In this document: piece by piece, positions 9,019 through 15,676 of the stretch | Layout of the letters: every line of letters starts with the position of its first letter | How positions within the stretch are numbered: position 1 is the first letter of the stretch | DNA from: Xylanibacter oryzae DSM 17970 | GTDB taxonomy: Bacteria > Bacteroidota > Bacteroidia > Bacteroidales > Bacteroidaceae | DNA: 64,000 nucleotides | NCBI RefSeq assembly: GCF_000585355.1 | Contig: NZ_KK073873.1 | Coordinates: 398,703-462,702, forward strand | Reading direction: 5' to 3' | Notes under the pieces: generated by a model | Database searches by the model: none | What the model was told of the DNA's origin: nothing | Seen by the model: the letters and a program-made list of their open reading frames with translations, nothing else | Translations under genes and position numbers: made by a program

Positions 9019-9054
9019 AAGTAGACATATTTTTATAAATGTGTCTACTTATTG
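9019..9054 (+). terminator. Terminator of the DUF3987 island
   Basis: Nine-base arms AAGTAGACA (9019-9027) and TGTCTACTT (9042-9050) with an AT-rich loop, followed by ATTGTTATTT. It sits 36 bases after the DUF5675 stop. Confidence 0.6.
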
Positions 9055-9071
9055 TTATTTAAGACATTGGT

Positions 9072-9110
9072 TTTTATAAAAGTATCGGTCTCAAGTCTCA
9101 AACTATTAGT
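9072..9110 (+). repeat. GTCTCA interspersed repeat, copy in intergenic region
   Basis: TTTATAAAAGTATCGGTCTC followed by AAGTCTCAAACTATTAG. It matches 22 of 24 bases with the copy inside the gene at 3312-4502 and shares its core with the copies at 15.5 and 18.7 kb. The remaining part of the 8984-9452 gap is AT-rich and shows no gene. Confidence 0.7.
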
Positions 9111-9452
9111 TTATACAACGCAAATTAAGACCTAGCGATATTCCTTATTGTTATAAAAATGCCTTTATTGTATTATTAAAATCAAAGTTAAACAGTGGCC
9201 ATTTTTGTGTATATCATGGTGACGCAATGTTTAAAATCATGTATTATAGCCACCTTACTGTATCAGTTGCATGTGCAAGAATATTACCGATATGTGAGAT
9301 TTCTATAAATTTGCGAGCTATGACCACATCTTTATGATAATATATTGTAATGCCTTAGAGAATATGGGCATCTTGCATATTAATTTTCAGCTATTGTTAA
9401 TATCGATTATTTTAATTTTATTATTTTACAGGTTATAAATTTTCTCACTAAT

Positions 9453-10751
9453 TTATTTTTTTGCTAAATCCCAATATCTTTTTTCGAAGAAAAACTTAAT
9501 CTTTTCTGTTTTATTGGTAGTAATAAAGTCAAATATTTCTCTTTGTCTTGGTAACATTGTTTTATCATTAACTAAAATCATTAAGTCTTGTAATCTACGA
9601 GTAGGTTTATTGCTAGATAGTTCACGTATGACATCTATATCTGTATCTATAATTTTGAAAAGGGTTCTTATACTGGTTTGAGACAAATTAGAAATCATCA
9701 ACTTGTTATATTGTTGCGCATTTGTTGCTATTCCATATGAATTTCCGACAAAGGAAAGAATAATAGCTTTTACATAAGTATATATAGCAGATATAGGTAC
9801 TTCTTTTCCTAAAGAGGCTAAGTCTTTTGCATATTCTGTTTCATTGTAAAAATTATTCCATCCGTAATGTGCATCTATAAGAAGTTGAGAATGTTTTTTA
9901 AATATAATATCTTTAAATGACTCAGGAATATAGTTTATACCATCAACTAATTTAAGAAAAGCTAAGGCTTCATTTGCTGCATCTTTTCCTTTTACATCTC
10001 TTAGTGAAGCAAATTTTGCAGCAATGCTACTTCTGACTTCATCAGATACTATTTCCCATAATTTTGGAGCTATTAACTTTATATTATGCTTTAGATTTAG
10101 ATTACAATCTTGTTTTATAAAATTTGAAAATAGATTGTGAAGTATTGGACCATGTATTTTGGGAGATTGACTTTCAATAATAGCAAAAATATCATCAACA
10201 TTTTCAAATTTATCAATTGTAAGATTTTCGATTAAATCTTTTATTCGTAGTCCTGGCACTGGTAAATCGAATGTTAAAACATATTTTATGCAGTTTTTTA
10301 TAAAATTAAATGTCTCTAACTTATCTAAGTTTCCTAATGGATAATGTGCTGTCGAAAATTCATTTCGTAATTCACGGCATTTTTCTAAAAAAAAGTGAGC
10401 CTCTGCGGATATTATTCCTAGTCCAAATACACCTGAAATTATTTGATAGTCTTTGATTTCTCTTAGATCGTCTAATGTTTTGAGAGGGCGTCCGTCCCAA
10501 TTGATTGCAGTTAAAAAATATTCAATTCCATATGCAATTATTTTATTTTGTAAATCAAAAATAGAAAGATTCCAAATATAATTTATTGCGGCATCATTTA
10601 GTTCTGCACCAATAGCAATTTTTGCTTTTTCAAGATTTCTATCATCTCTATAATCAGGTCGAATTGAACGTTTAACGTCTTCCCATCCTGTAACAAGATC
10701 GGATACGTTGTCTAAGTTTTTGTATCTTGAAGGGAATGCTAATTTTTCCAT
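9453..10751 (-). CDS. Uncharacterised protein with HEPN-like R-x6-H motif; candidate defence effector
   Basis: 432 residues, mostly helical, no membrane segment. Residues 114-145 (ISAEAHFFLEKCRELRNEFS, then TAHYPLG) carry R129-N130...H136, the R-polar-x(4-5)-H signature of HEPN RNases at the start of a helix, after an amphipathic helix as in HEPN folds. The rest resembles no family I recognise. It is the second gene of a two-gene operon, 15 bases after a 78-residue Ala-rich protein, and has no Shine-Dalgarno of its own. The region is very AT-rich compared with the island to its left, suggesting separate transfer. HEPN nucleases are common toxins in abortive-infection systems; that role here is inference. 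It could equally be an unrelated helical-repeat protein. Confidence 0.7.
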   Translation of the reverse strand: MEKLAFPSRYKNLDNVSDLVTGWEDVKRSIRPDYRDDRNLEKAKIAIGAELNDAAINYIWNLSIFDLQNKIIAYGIEYFLTAINWDGRPLKTLDDLREIKDYQIISGVFGLGIISAEAHFFLEKCRELRNEFSTAHYPLGNLDKLETFNFIKNCIKYVLTFDLPVPGLRIKDLIENLTIDKFENVDDIFAIIESQSPKIHGPILHNLFSNFIKQDCNLNLKHNIKLIAPKLWEIVSDEVRSSIAAKFASLRDVKGKDAANEALAFLKLVDGINYIPESFKDIIFKKHSQLLIDAHYGWNNFYNETEYAKDLASLGKEVPISAIYTYVKAIILSFVGNSYGIATNAQQYNKLMISNLSQTSIRTLFKIIDTDIDVIRELSSNKPTRRLQDLMILVNDKTMLPRQREIFDFITTNKTEKIKFFFEKRYWDLAKK

Positions 10752-10766
10752 GTGTATGTATTGTAT

Positions 10767-11003
10767 TTATAGTACATCGAAAATTGAGGAAATTTTCCCA
10801 GTTCTTTTATATTCATTCCACATTTGATCAAGTTGCATTTTAGTTGCATTTCTTGTTGCGTTTTTAATACCCCTTGCAGCTGCTGGGTGGATTAAATGTG
10901 CTGCGATAGCTGCAGCAAAAATTCCATATTTTATTGCTGCACCTCCTCCATAAATTAATGCATAAACAGCCTTGTCTTTTAATTCATTTCTTTGTTCTGA
11001 CAT
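10767..11003 (-). CDS. Small Ala/Gly-rich protein, partner of the HEPN-like gene
   Basis: 78 residues. A charged N-terminus (MSEQRNELKDK) precedes a hydrophobic small-residue stretch (residues 13-43, with GGGAAIKYGIFAAAIAAHLI) that could be a membrane or glycine-zipper helix, then a basic helix (ARGIKNATRNATKMQLDQMW). It is preceded by a perfect Shine-Dalgarno AAAGGAGGTT, unusual for this phylum, so it should be translated far better than the downstream 432-residue gene. Small strongly translated first genes before a putative toxin often encode antidotes or sensors; a membrane-anchoring or pore role is the alternative. No family recognised. Confidence 0.65.
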   Translation of the reverse strand: MSEQRNELKDKAVYALIYGGGAAIKYGIFAAAIAAHLIHPAAARGIKNATRNATKMQLDQMWNEYKRTGKISSIFDVL

Positions 11004-11006
11004 AAT

Positions 11007-11016
11007 AACCTCCTTT
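11007..11016 (-). promoter_or_regulatory. Strong Shine-Dalgarno before the 78-residue gene
   Basis: On the minus strand AAAGGAGGTT, with the GGAGG core at 11009-11013 and five bases before the ATG at 11003. None of the neighbouring core genes shows such a site, and Bacteroidetes rarely use one, which fixes this start and hints at foreign origin. Confidence 0.75.
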
Positions 11017-11721
11017 ATAAATGTATTAAATAATATTAAATTAATAACTTTGTAATATGTAAATTTGTAGAATATTGCAAATTTTTATTGTTCTTTTCTA
11101 GATTTAAGATTGAAAATAAACATTTTTCTTCTTGGCGTTTTTTGATAAATGTTGTTTAATTTTCAGCAAAAATATAATTTATATTTGAAAATCGCAATAA
11201 TAAAAACATATTTTTATATTCTTGTAATTAAAATTTACATAATTTTCGGAACTTATTATAAGGTGAAGTTTTATCCACTATTTTGTTGATTCCCATTGCT
11301 AGCATTTTGTTTTCGGTTATTAACAAATTATGCCAGTTATTACATTGTCATATTCTGTTATCTCTTTTAACTGCTATTTATTTTACGAAGATACAATATT
11401 ATTGCTAACAATCAGATTCTTCGTATATTGAAAAACGACAACTGTATGATTGACGTGAATTAATTTAATTCGTCTTCCAAATCAAATATTTCCAATATAT
11501 TAATAAATAAGTCTAAATATAAAATAAAAATAAAAAAACTTTGAAATAATAAAATAAAATAATAAATTTGCAAGATATTAAGAAATATCTTTATATAAAA
11601 ATAATGCAATAAGAATGAAAGACATATGCCAATTTTTGTTCAACATTATAAAAAATAAAATATGTCTAATAAAAGAAAGCGTTATAATAATAATGATTAG
11701 AATTAATTTAAATATATAAAA
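11017..11721. other. AT-rich gap without a recognisable gene
   Basis: About 700 bases of extremely AT-rich sequence between the HEPN-like operon and the TPR-like gene. It must hold the divergent promoters of both units, but I could not pick a convincing TAnnTTTG box. Short poly-A/T tracts (11210-11240, 11510-11560) are the only pattern. No ORF with a credible start was found. Confidence 0.4.
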
Positions 11722-12420
11722 ATGGCAATACTTATTAGCGTCTTTACTATAATATCCTCTATTGGGTATTATCTCTTCTATGTAATACTTCAAAATAGAA
11801 TTAATAATTTGTCATACAATGACTTTATGACTAAAACATCGAATGAGCTAATATTATTGTTAGAAGATAATGCTAAAATAAATCAGCCTAAAGTTGCATA
11901 TAGGGATTACGAAAAGCACCAATCAAATATGACGTCGATTCATTTAATAACTAGTATTTTGGATTCACTTATCACTGAGAAAAAAGTACTTGTCACATCT
12001 TACCACTATAGACTTTTATTTCAATCTTATAACTTGACGAGTAATTTTCCTTGTGCTGAAAAATATATTCTTTTAGCTATTGAAAATTCAAAAACGGATA
12101 AGTCAAAAGTTGAAAATCTAAATGCACTTGCTGATTTTTATTATAATAGAGGCCGATTTCAGGATGGCGAAATTAAATATAAAGAATCTTTAAACATTTT
12201 ACCAGATGATTTAGATGATAACACATATACAAACGGATGCACATACGTGTGTTGGTATGTCAGTATGACAAATTTTTCGTCAATTGAAGCTGCAGATATT
12301 TATTATAAGAAAGCATTAGAGTGCTTCTTAAGATGTAAAAAATATTACATCAAAAAAACGGGATTGGACTATCTTGAATATAAGAAGAACCAGCTAATAA
12401 AATCAAAACAAGAAGTTTAG
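11722..12420 (+). CDS. Membrane-anchored TPR-like protein, uncharacterised
   Basis: 232 residues. Residues 1-24 form one N-terminal transmembrane helix (MAILISVFTIISSIGYYLFY), followed by an alpha-helical soluble part. Residues about 95-165 contain TPR-like helical pairs (CAEKYILLAIENS; ALADFYYNRGRFQDGEIKYK; and near 205 AADIYYKKALECFLRC). An in-frame stop (TAA, 11704-11706) lies just upstream, so this Met is the practical start. Codon use is very AT-rich like the HEPN-like operon. It stands alone and is followed by a clear terminator. The role is unknown; sensing or scaffold is a guess. Confidence 0.65.
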   Translation: MAILISVFTIISSIGYYLFYVILQNRINNLSYNDFMTKTSNELILLLEDNAKINQPKVAYRDYEKHQSNMTSIHLITSILDSLITEKKVLVTSYHYRLLFQSYNLTSNFPCAEKYILLAIENSKTDKSKVENLNALADFYYNRGRFQDGEIKYKESLNILPDDLDDNTYTNGCTYVCWYVSMTNFSSIEAADIYYKKALECFLRCKKYYIKKTGLDYLEYKKNQLIKSKQEV

Positions 12421-12459
12421 CTATTTTAGATATACTGGGTTGGTTTTAATTACCAAAAT

Positions 12460-12504
12460 CCCACTAACTTACTATTACTAATAAGTTTAGTGGGCTATTT
12501 TTTC
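12460..12504 (+). terminator. Rho-independent terminator after the TPR-like gene
   Basis: Arms CCCACTAA-CTTA (12460-12471) and TAAG-TTTAGTGGG (12482-12494), followed by CTATTTTTT. It lies 40 bases after the stop codon. Confidence 0.75.
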
Positions 12505-13462
12505 ATAATGGTACTAATTCAGCCGTTAAAGACAAAATACAAGTACTCCATTTACTAAAATTGTAATGACCATAATATTGTTAATTAAAAGATTAAATAT
12601 AGAAATACATAAACTACAGCAAATATATATATAAATCTATTATACTCATTTTAAATGTTTTAATTAATCGTAATTAACTATAATTAATCGTCGTTATATG
12701 TTGGGCGAAGATTAGAGAGGAAACAGATTATCTGCTTAAGATAGACATTAACTGAAAATTTTACTTTAATATTTATAGTCCTCAAATTATATTAGCTAAA
12801 ATTTACACTATGAAATGGTATTATAAACATATTTAATAAGCTAAAATAATAGATATATCTTAATTAATTTGTATGTTAAATTTGCAATAATATGATCTTT
12901 TAGTAGAGCATCTAATATAGGCAAAACAACTTACATTAAAAATGCTACAGGAAAATTTAAATATGACTTTAGTATAATATAAACCAACTTATAATGGCCA
13001 TTTTTTTGTTTAATTGAAAAAACGGAAAATATGTATTAATGAATTCTTCATCAGACAATTGGGAAGTATTAATCAATTTGATATTTTTAAAGCAGAACCT
13101 GTTATTCCAAAAACAAATCAAATGTTATTATAACATATCTAAGAGATTCAACTAAAGGGATTAGAGAAGAGTTTATAAACAATTTGTCTATTAGCGACTC
13201 CAATTTTTAAATTGACATCCCTATAGGAATAGCTCGAACAAGGAATAGAAAATAAAGGAATATTTCGGTTCTGTCGCTGAAATAAACAGGATGTCAGGTG
13301 TTTGATGAAGTAATATTACATCGCTTCGATACCCGCTTATAGTCAAATAAGTAGACCTTGTACTATTTTATTCTGCCAAGATATATATTCTGTATTATAC
13401 ACTAGTTAAACTCGTCTGTGGATGTAAAAAACTCTTAGTTTATTTCATTTATTCAAATAAAT
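12505..13462. other. AT-rich non-coding stretch with gene relics
   Basis: About 950 bases without an intact gene. It contains a doubled TAATTAATCGT-like motif near 12661-12691 and many stop codons in all frames. Its right end holds the decayed DUF5675 tail listed separately. The short open stretch from 13039 is not supported by a promoter or ribosome site. It looks like decayed mobile DNA between the TPR-like gene and hipBA. Confidence 0.4.
13269..13357 (+). pseudogene. Decayed duplicate of the DUF5675 gene tail and its downstream sequence
   Basis: Aligns with 8936-9026: shared blocks include TAAACAGGA, GGTGT.TGAT.AAGTAAT, ACAT.GCTT.GATA, GCTTATA.TCAA and TAAGTAGAC, about three quarters of 90 positions by eye. 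In the intact copy these are the last 16 codons of the DUF5675 gene and its 3' flank. Here frames are broken by small gaps. The two copies, in direct orientation, bracket the HEPN-like and TPR-like genes. Confidence 0.6.
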
Positions 13463-13535
13463 ATATTATCTTTGTAACTGATAATATTTTAATAGTAAAT
13501 AGTAAAATATGATAGATATTGATAATATATTATCA
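13463..13535 (+). promoter_or_regulatory. hipBA promoter and candidate HipB operators
   Basis: The -7 box TATCTTTG lies at 13467-13474. It is overlapped by an inverted repeat ATATTATC (13463-13470) / GATAATAT (13480-13487). A second site, the perfect 16-bp palindrome TGATAATATATTATCA at 13520-13535, lies inside the first codons of hipB and repeats the same half-site. This is the classic arrangement for autorepression by the antitoxin. Confidence 0.65.
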
Positions 13536-13838
13536 GTTAATGAAGTGAATGCTGATAAACTTTGTTTGCAAGTTGCTGACAAAGTAAGATTACGTAGACT
13601 GGAGATGAACCTTACGCAAACTGGTATGGCTCAGCGCTCAGGCGTGAATATAAATACTTATAGGCGGTTTGAAAAAACAGGAGAAATTGCATTTCTTAAT
13701 TTGGTAAAGATTGCCTCTGTATTGGGAATGACAGACGATATAAATCGTCTATTCTCTCAAAGAAAATACAATTCAATAGAAGATGTAATAAATTCAAACA
13801 AAATAAATAGCAGAAAGCGAGGTAAAAAAAATGAGTAA
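13509..13838 (+). CDS. hipB: XRE-family antitoxin HipB
   Basis: 109 residues with a lambda-repressor-type helix-turn-helix (about 22-75: VADKVRLRRLEMNLTQTGMA ... SGVNINTYRRFEKTGE). It would bind operators in its own promoter and neutralise the HipA-type kinase encoded next. The gene overlaps hipA by 8 bases. A basic C-terminal tail (NSRKRGKKNE) follows a short linker; it is longer than in E. coli HipB. Repeated GATAATAT half-sites over the promoter support autoregulation. Confidence 0.85.
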   Translation: MIDIDNILSVNEVNADKLCLQVADKVRLRRLEMNLTQTGMAQRSGVNINTYRRFEKTGEIAFLNLVKIASVLGMTDDINRLFSQRKYNSIEDVINSNKINSRKRGKKNE

Positions 13839-14913
13839 AGTTAATCAAGTTGAAGTTCATATTGACAAAAAAATGGTTGGGAAAATCGCATTGACTCAAA
13901 ATCTGCTATGTGCTTTCGAATATGATGGCAAGTGGCTTAAAGATGGTTTCTCTATATCACCATTAGAGTTGCCTTTGGAACGTGGTGTTAAGATAGCGCG
14001 TGCTACGCCTTTCGAAGGTGGATTTGGTGTGTTTGACGATAGTCTTCCCGATAGTTGGGGATTGCTAATACTAGATCGCTATCTTCGCCTACACAATATT
14101 AATCCTAACGAACTGACCATTCTTGACCGCCTTTCATTAGTAGGAGGAAATGGACGAGGTGCACTTGAATTTATACCTGATAAGAGTGTAGCTCATGATA
14201 CTAATTCTATGACAATAGAAGATATGGCTAAGGAAATAGGATTGCTACTTGTTAATAATGATTACACGGGAGACAATCTTGATACGCTCTATCGTCAAGG
14301 TGGTTCTCCTGGTGGTGCCAGACCAAAAGTTTTTTTAGATTATAATGATTGCGAATGGCTTGTGAAATTTCCGGCACAAGAAGACTCTAAGGACATTGGT
14401 AAAAAAGAATATGACTATTCTTTATTGGCAAAAGAATGTGGTATAGACATGCCGGATACGCAGTTGTTTGATCATAAGTATTTTGGAGTAAAACGTTTCG
14501 ACCGTGATAGCAATGGCAATAAATATCATGTAGCTAGTGCTGCCGGATTGCTTTGTGCTGACTATCGTGTACCGAGTATTGATTACTTGCACTTGATGGC
14601 TCTTTGCAGAAGACTGACAAATAGCGAACTTGACTTATGGAAATTATATCGGGTTGCTGTATTTAATTACGTTATTGAAAATAAAGATGACCATGCAAAG
14701 AATTTCTCTTTTATAGTTCGTGATGGTTCTTGGCATTTTGCTCCAGCCTATGATCTGCTGCCAAGCTATGGCATGAACGGTTATCACACCACAATATTTA
14801 ATGACAGCATCATGCCAACTGATGATGATGTTATAGCTGTTGCAGTGAAAAGTGGATTAGACAAGAGGAAAGCTGTTGAAGTATTAAATGAGATAATGAG
14901 CAAATGTCATTAA
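13831..14913 (+). CDS. hipA: HipA-like serine/threonine kinase toxin
   Basis: 360 residues. An N-terminal HipA-N1-like domain is followed by the kinase: Gly-rich GGSPGGARPK (157-166), the ATP-site lysine in WLVKFP (K179), VKRFDR (220-225), catalytic NKDDHAKNFS (284-293) and metal-binding PAYDLL (305-310). All key residues are present, so the kinase should be active. Family members phosphorylate a translation target (GltX in E. coli) and cause dormancy; the target here is unknown. It is shorter than E. coli HipA (440). It is co-translated with hipB and followed by a 14-bp inverted repeat at 14973-15025. Confidence 0.9.
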   Translation: MSKVNQVEVHIDKKMVGKIALTQNLLCAFEYDGKWLKDGFSISPLELPLERGVKIARATPFEGGFGVFDDSLPDSWGLLILDRYLRLHNINPNELTILDRLSLVGGNGRGALEFIPDKSVAHDTNSMTIEDMAKEIGLLLVNNDYTGDNLDTLYRQGGSPGGARPKVFLDYNDCEWLVKFPAQEDSKDIGKKEYDYSLLAKECGIDMPDTQLFDHKYFGVKRFDRDSNGNKYHVASAAGLLCADYRVPSIDYLHLMALCRRLTNSELDLWKLYRVAVFNYVIENKDDHAKNFSFIVRDGSWHFAPAYDLLPSYGMNGYHTTIFNDSIMPTDDDVIAVAVKSGLDKRKAVEVLNEIMSKCH

Positions 14914-14972
14914 TACGATTCTATATTATTGAAATGTTATTACCCAAATTCAAGTGAATAATGCAACCGCTT

Positions 14973-15025
14973 ATTAGATATTCCGGAGTATTGACGATGA
15001 ACTGGTATCAACCGGAATATCTAAT
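14973..15025. terminator. Perfect 14-bp inverted repeat after hipA
   Basis: ATTAGATATTCCGG (14973-14986) and CCGGAATATCTAAT (15012-15025) around a 25-base loop, 59 bases after the hipA stop. No T-run follows immediately, so either a weak terminator shared with the converging gene at 15085 or a protein site. Confidence 0.45.
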
Positions 15026-15084
15026 AAACAATGGAACTATCTTTAATATGTTAATTGTCCTAACAATCTTTATATAGTAAACTT

Positions 15085-15378
15085 TTAAGAAAGTCTATAT
15101 GAAGGACGATGTATTTTGTAATATTTTTTACTTGCTACATGGCGTTTCTTATTGGCAGTAGCGTGCTTTTTGTATACTTGTGTTGGAGGATCGCATACGC
15201 TGCATGGTGCATATCCTTCGGATTTGGCTTCTGAAAGACTCATTGGAATGCAACTACGGCTTAAGTAACGACAACCGTCAGAATGGTATTTTGAACCGGT
15301 TTTGGTGACATAAACGGTCTGGGCAATGGCAAAAATAGCCATCGAGAGAAAAATAAATACAAGTAGTGATTTTTTCAT
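15085..15378 (-). CDS. Small secreted Cys-rich protein
   Basis: 97 residues. A clear signal peptide (MKKSLLVFIFLSMAIFAIAQ) is followed by a compact domain with the pattern YVTKTGSKYHSDGCRYLSRS ... GYAPCSVCDPP, four cysteines with spacing like the Ada-type zinc module also found next to competence nucleases. The C-terminus is a basic His/Lys/Tyr tail. Such domains are common in Bacteroidetes secreted proteins; the function is not known. It stands alone, converging with hipA. Confidence 0.7.
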   Translation of the reverse strand: MKKSLLVFIFLSMAIFAIAQTVYVTKTGSKYHSDGCRYLSRSCIPMSLSEAKSEGYAPCSVCDPPTQVYKKHATANKKRHVASKKYYKIHRPSYRLS

Positions 15379-15490
15379 GTTGTTTTTGTTATGGTTAAGT
15401 TGTTATAGCATAATAACGTAATAAATGTAGTTACTTATATGTAAAGTTCCAAACTTTTTTATAGTTTTCTATATTTGTACAGCATCTGAT

Positions 15491-15617
15491 GTTTTATAAA
15501 AAGTCTCGGTCTCAAGTCTCAAACTATTAATTCTGAATTACTACTTTACTTTTTTTGCTGTTGCACGTATCCCTACCGCTTCCCCGTACTCCCCAAAATC
15601 GCATAGGGGAGAATAAA
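15491..15617 (+). repeat. Composite interspersed repeat (GTCTCA module plus CTCCCC hairpin), copy A
   Basis: TTTATAAAAAGTCTCGGTCT then CAAGTCTCAAACTATTAATT, about 25 bases of spacer, and CTCCCC-AAAATCGCATA-GGGGAG. The same order and spacing recur at 18681-18798. It lies just 3' of the outer-membrane protein gene that ends at 15677 (minus strand), so it would be transcribed as part of its 3' tail. Confidence 0.75.
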
Positions 15618-15676
15618 ATAAGTGAAAGAACTTTTATCAAGGGGCACTTGCGGATCAAATTAGGCACGTGTTTTCT

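Noticed and set aside
13039..13158. 39-codon ORF before hipB
   Set aside because: No promoter or ribosome site, and it lies among decayed sequence with stops in all frames.
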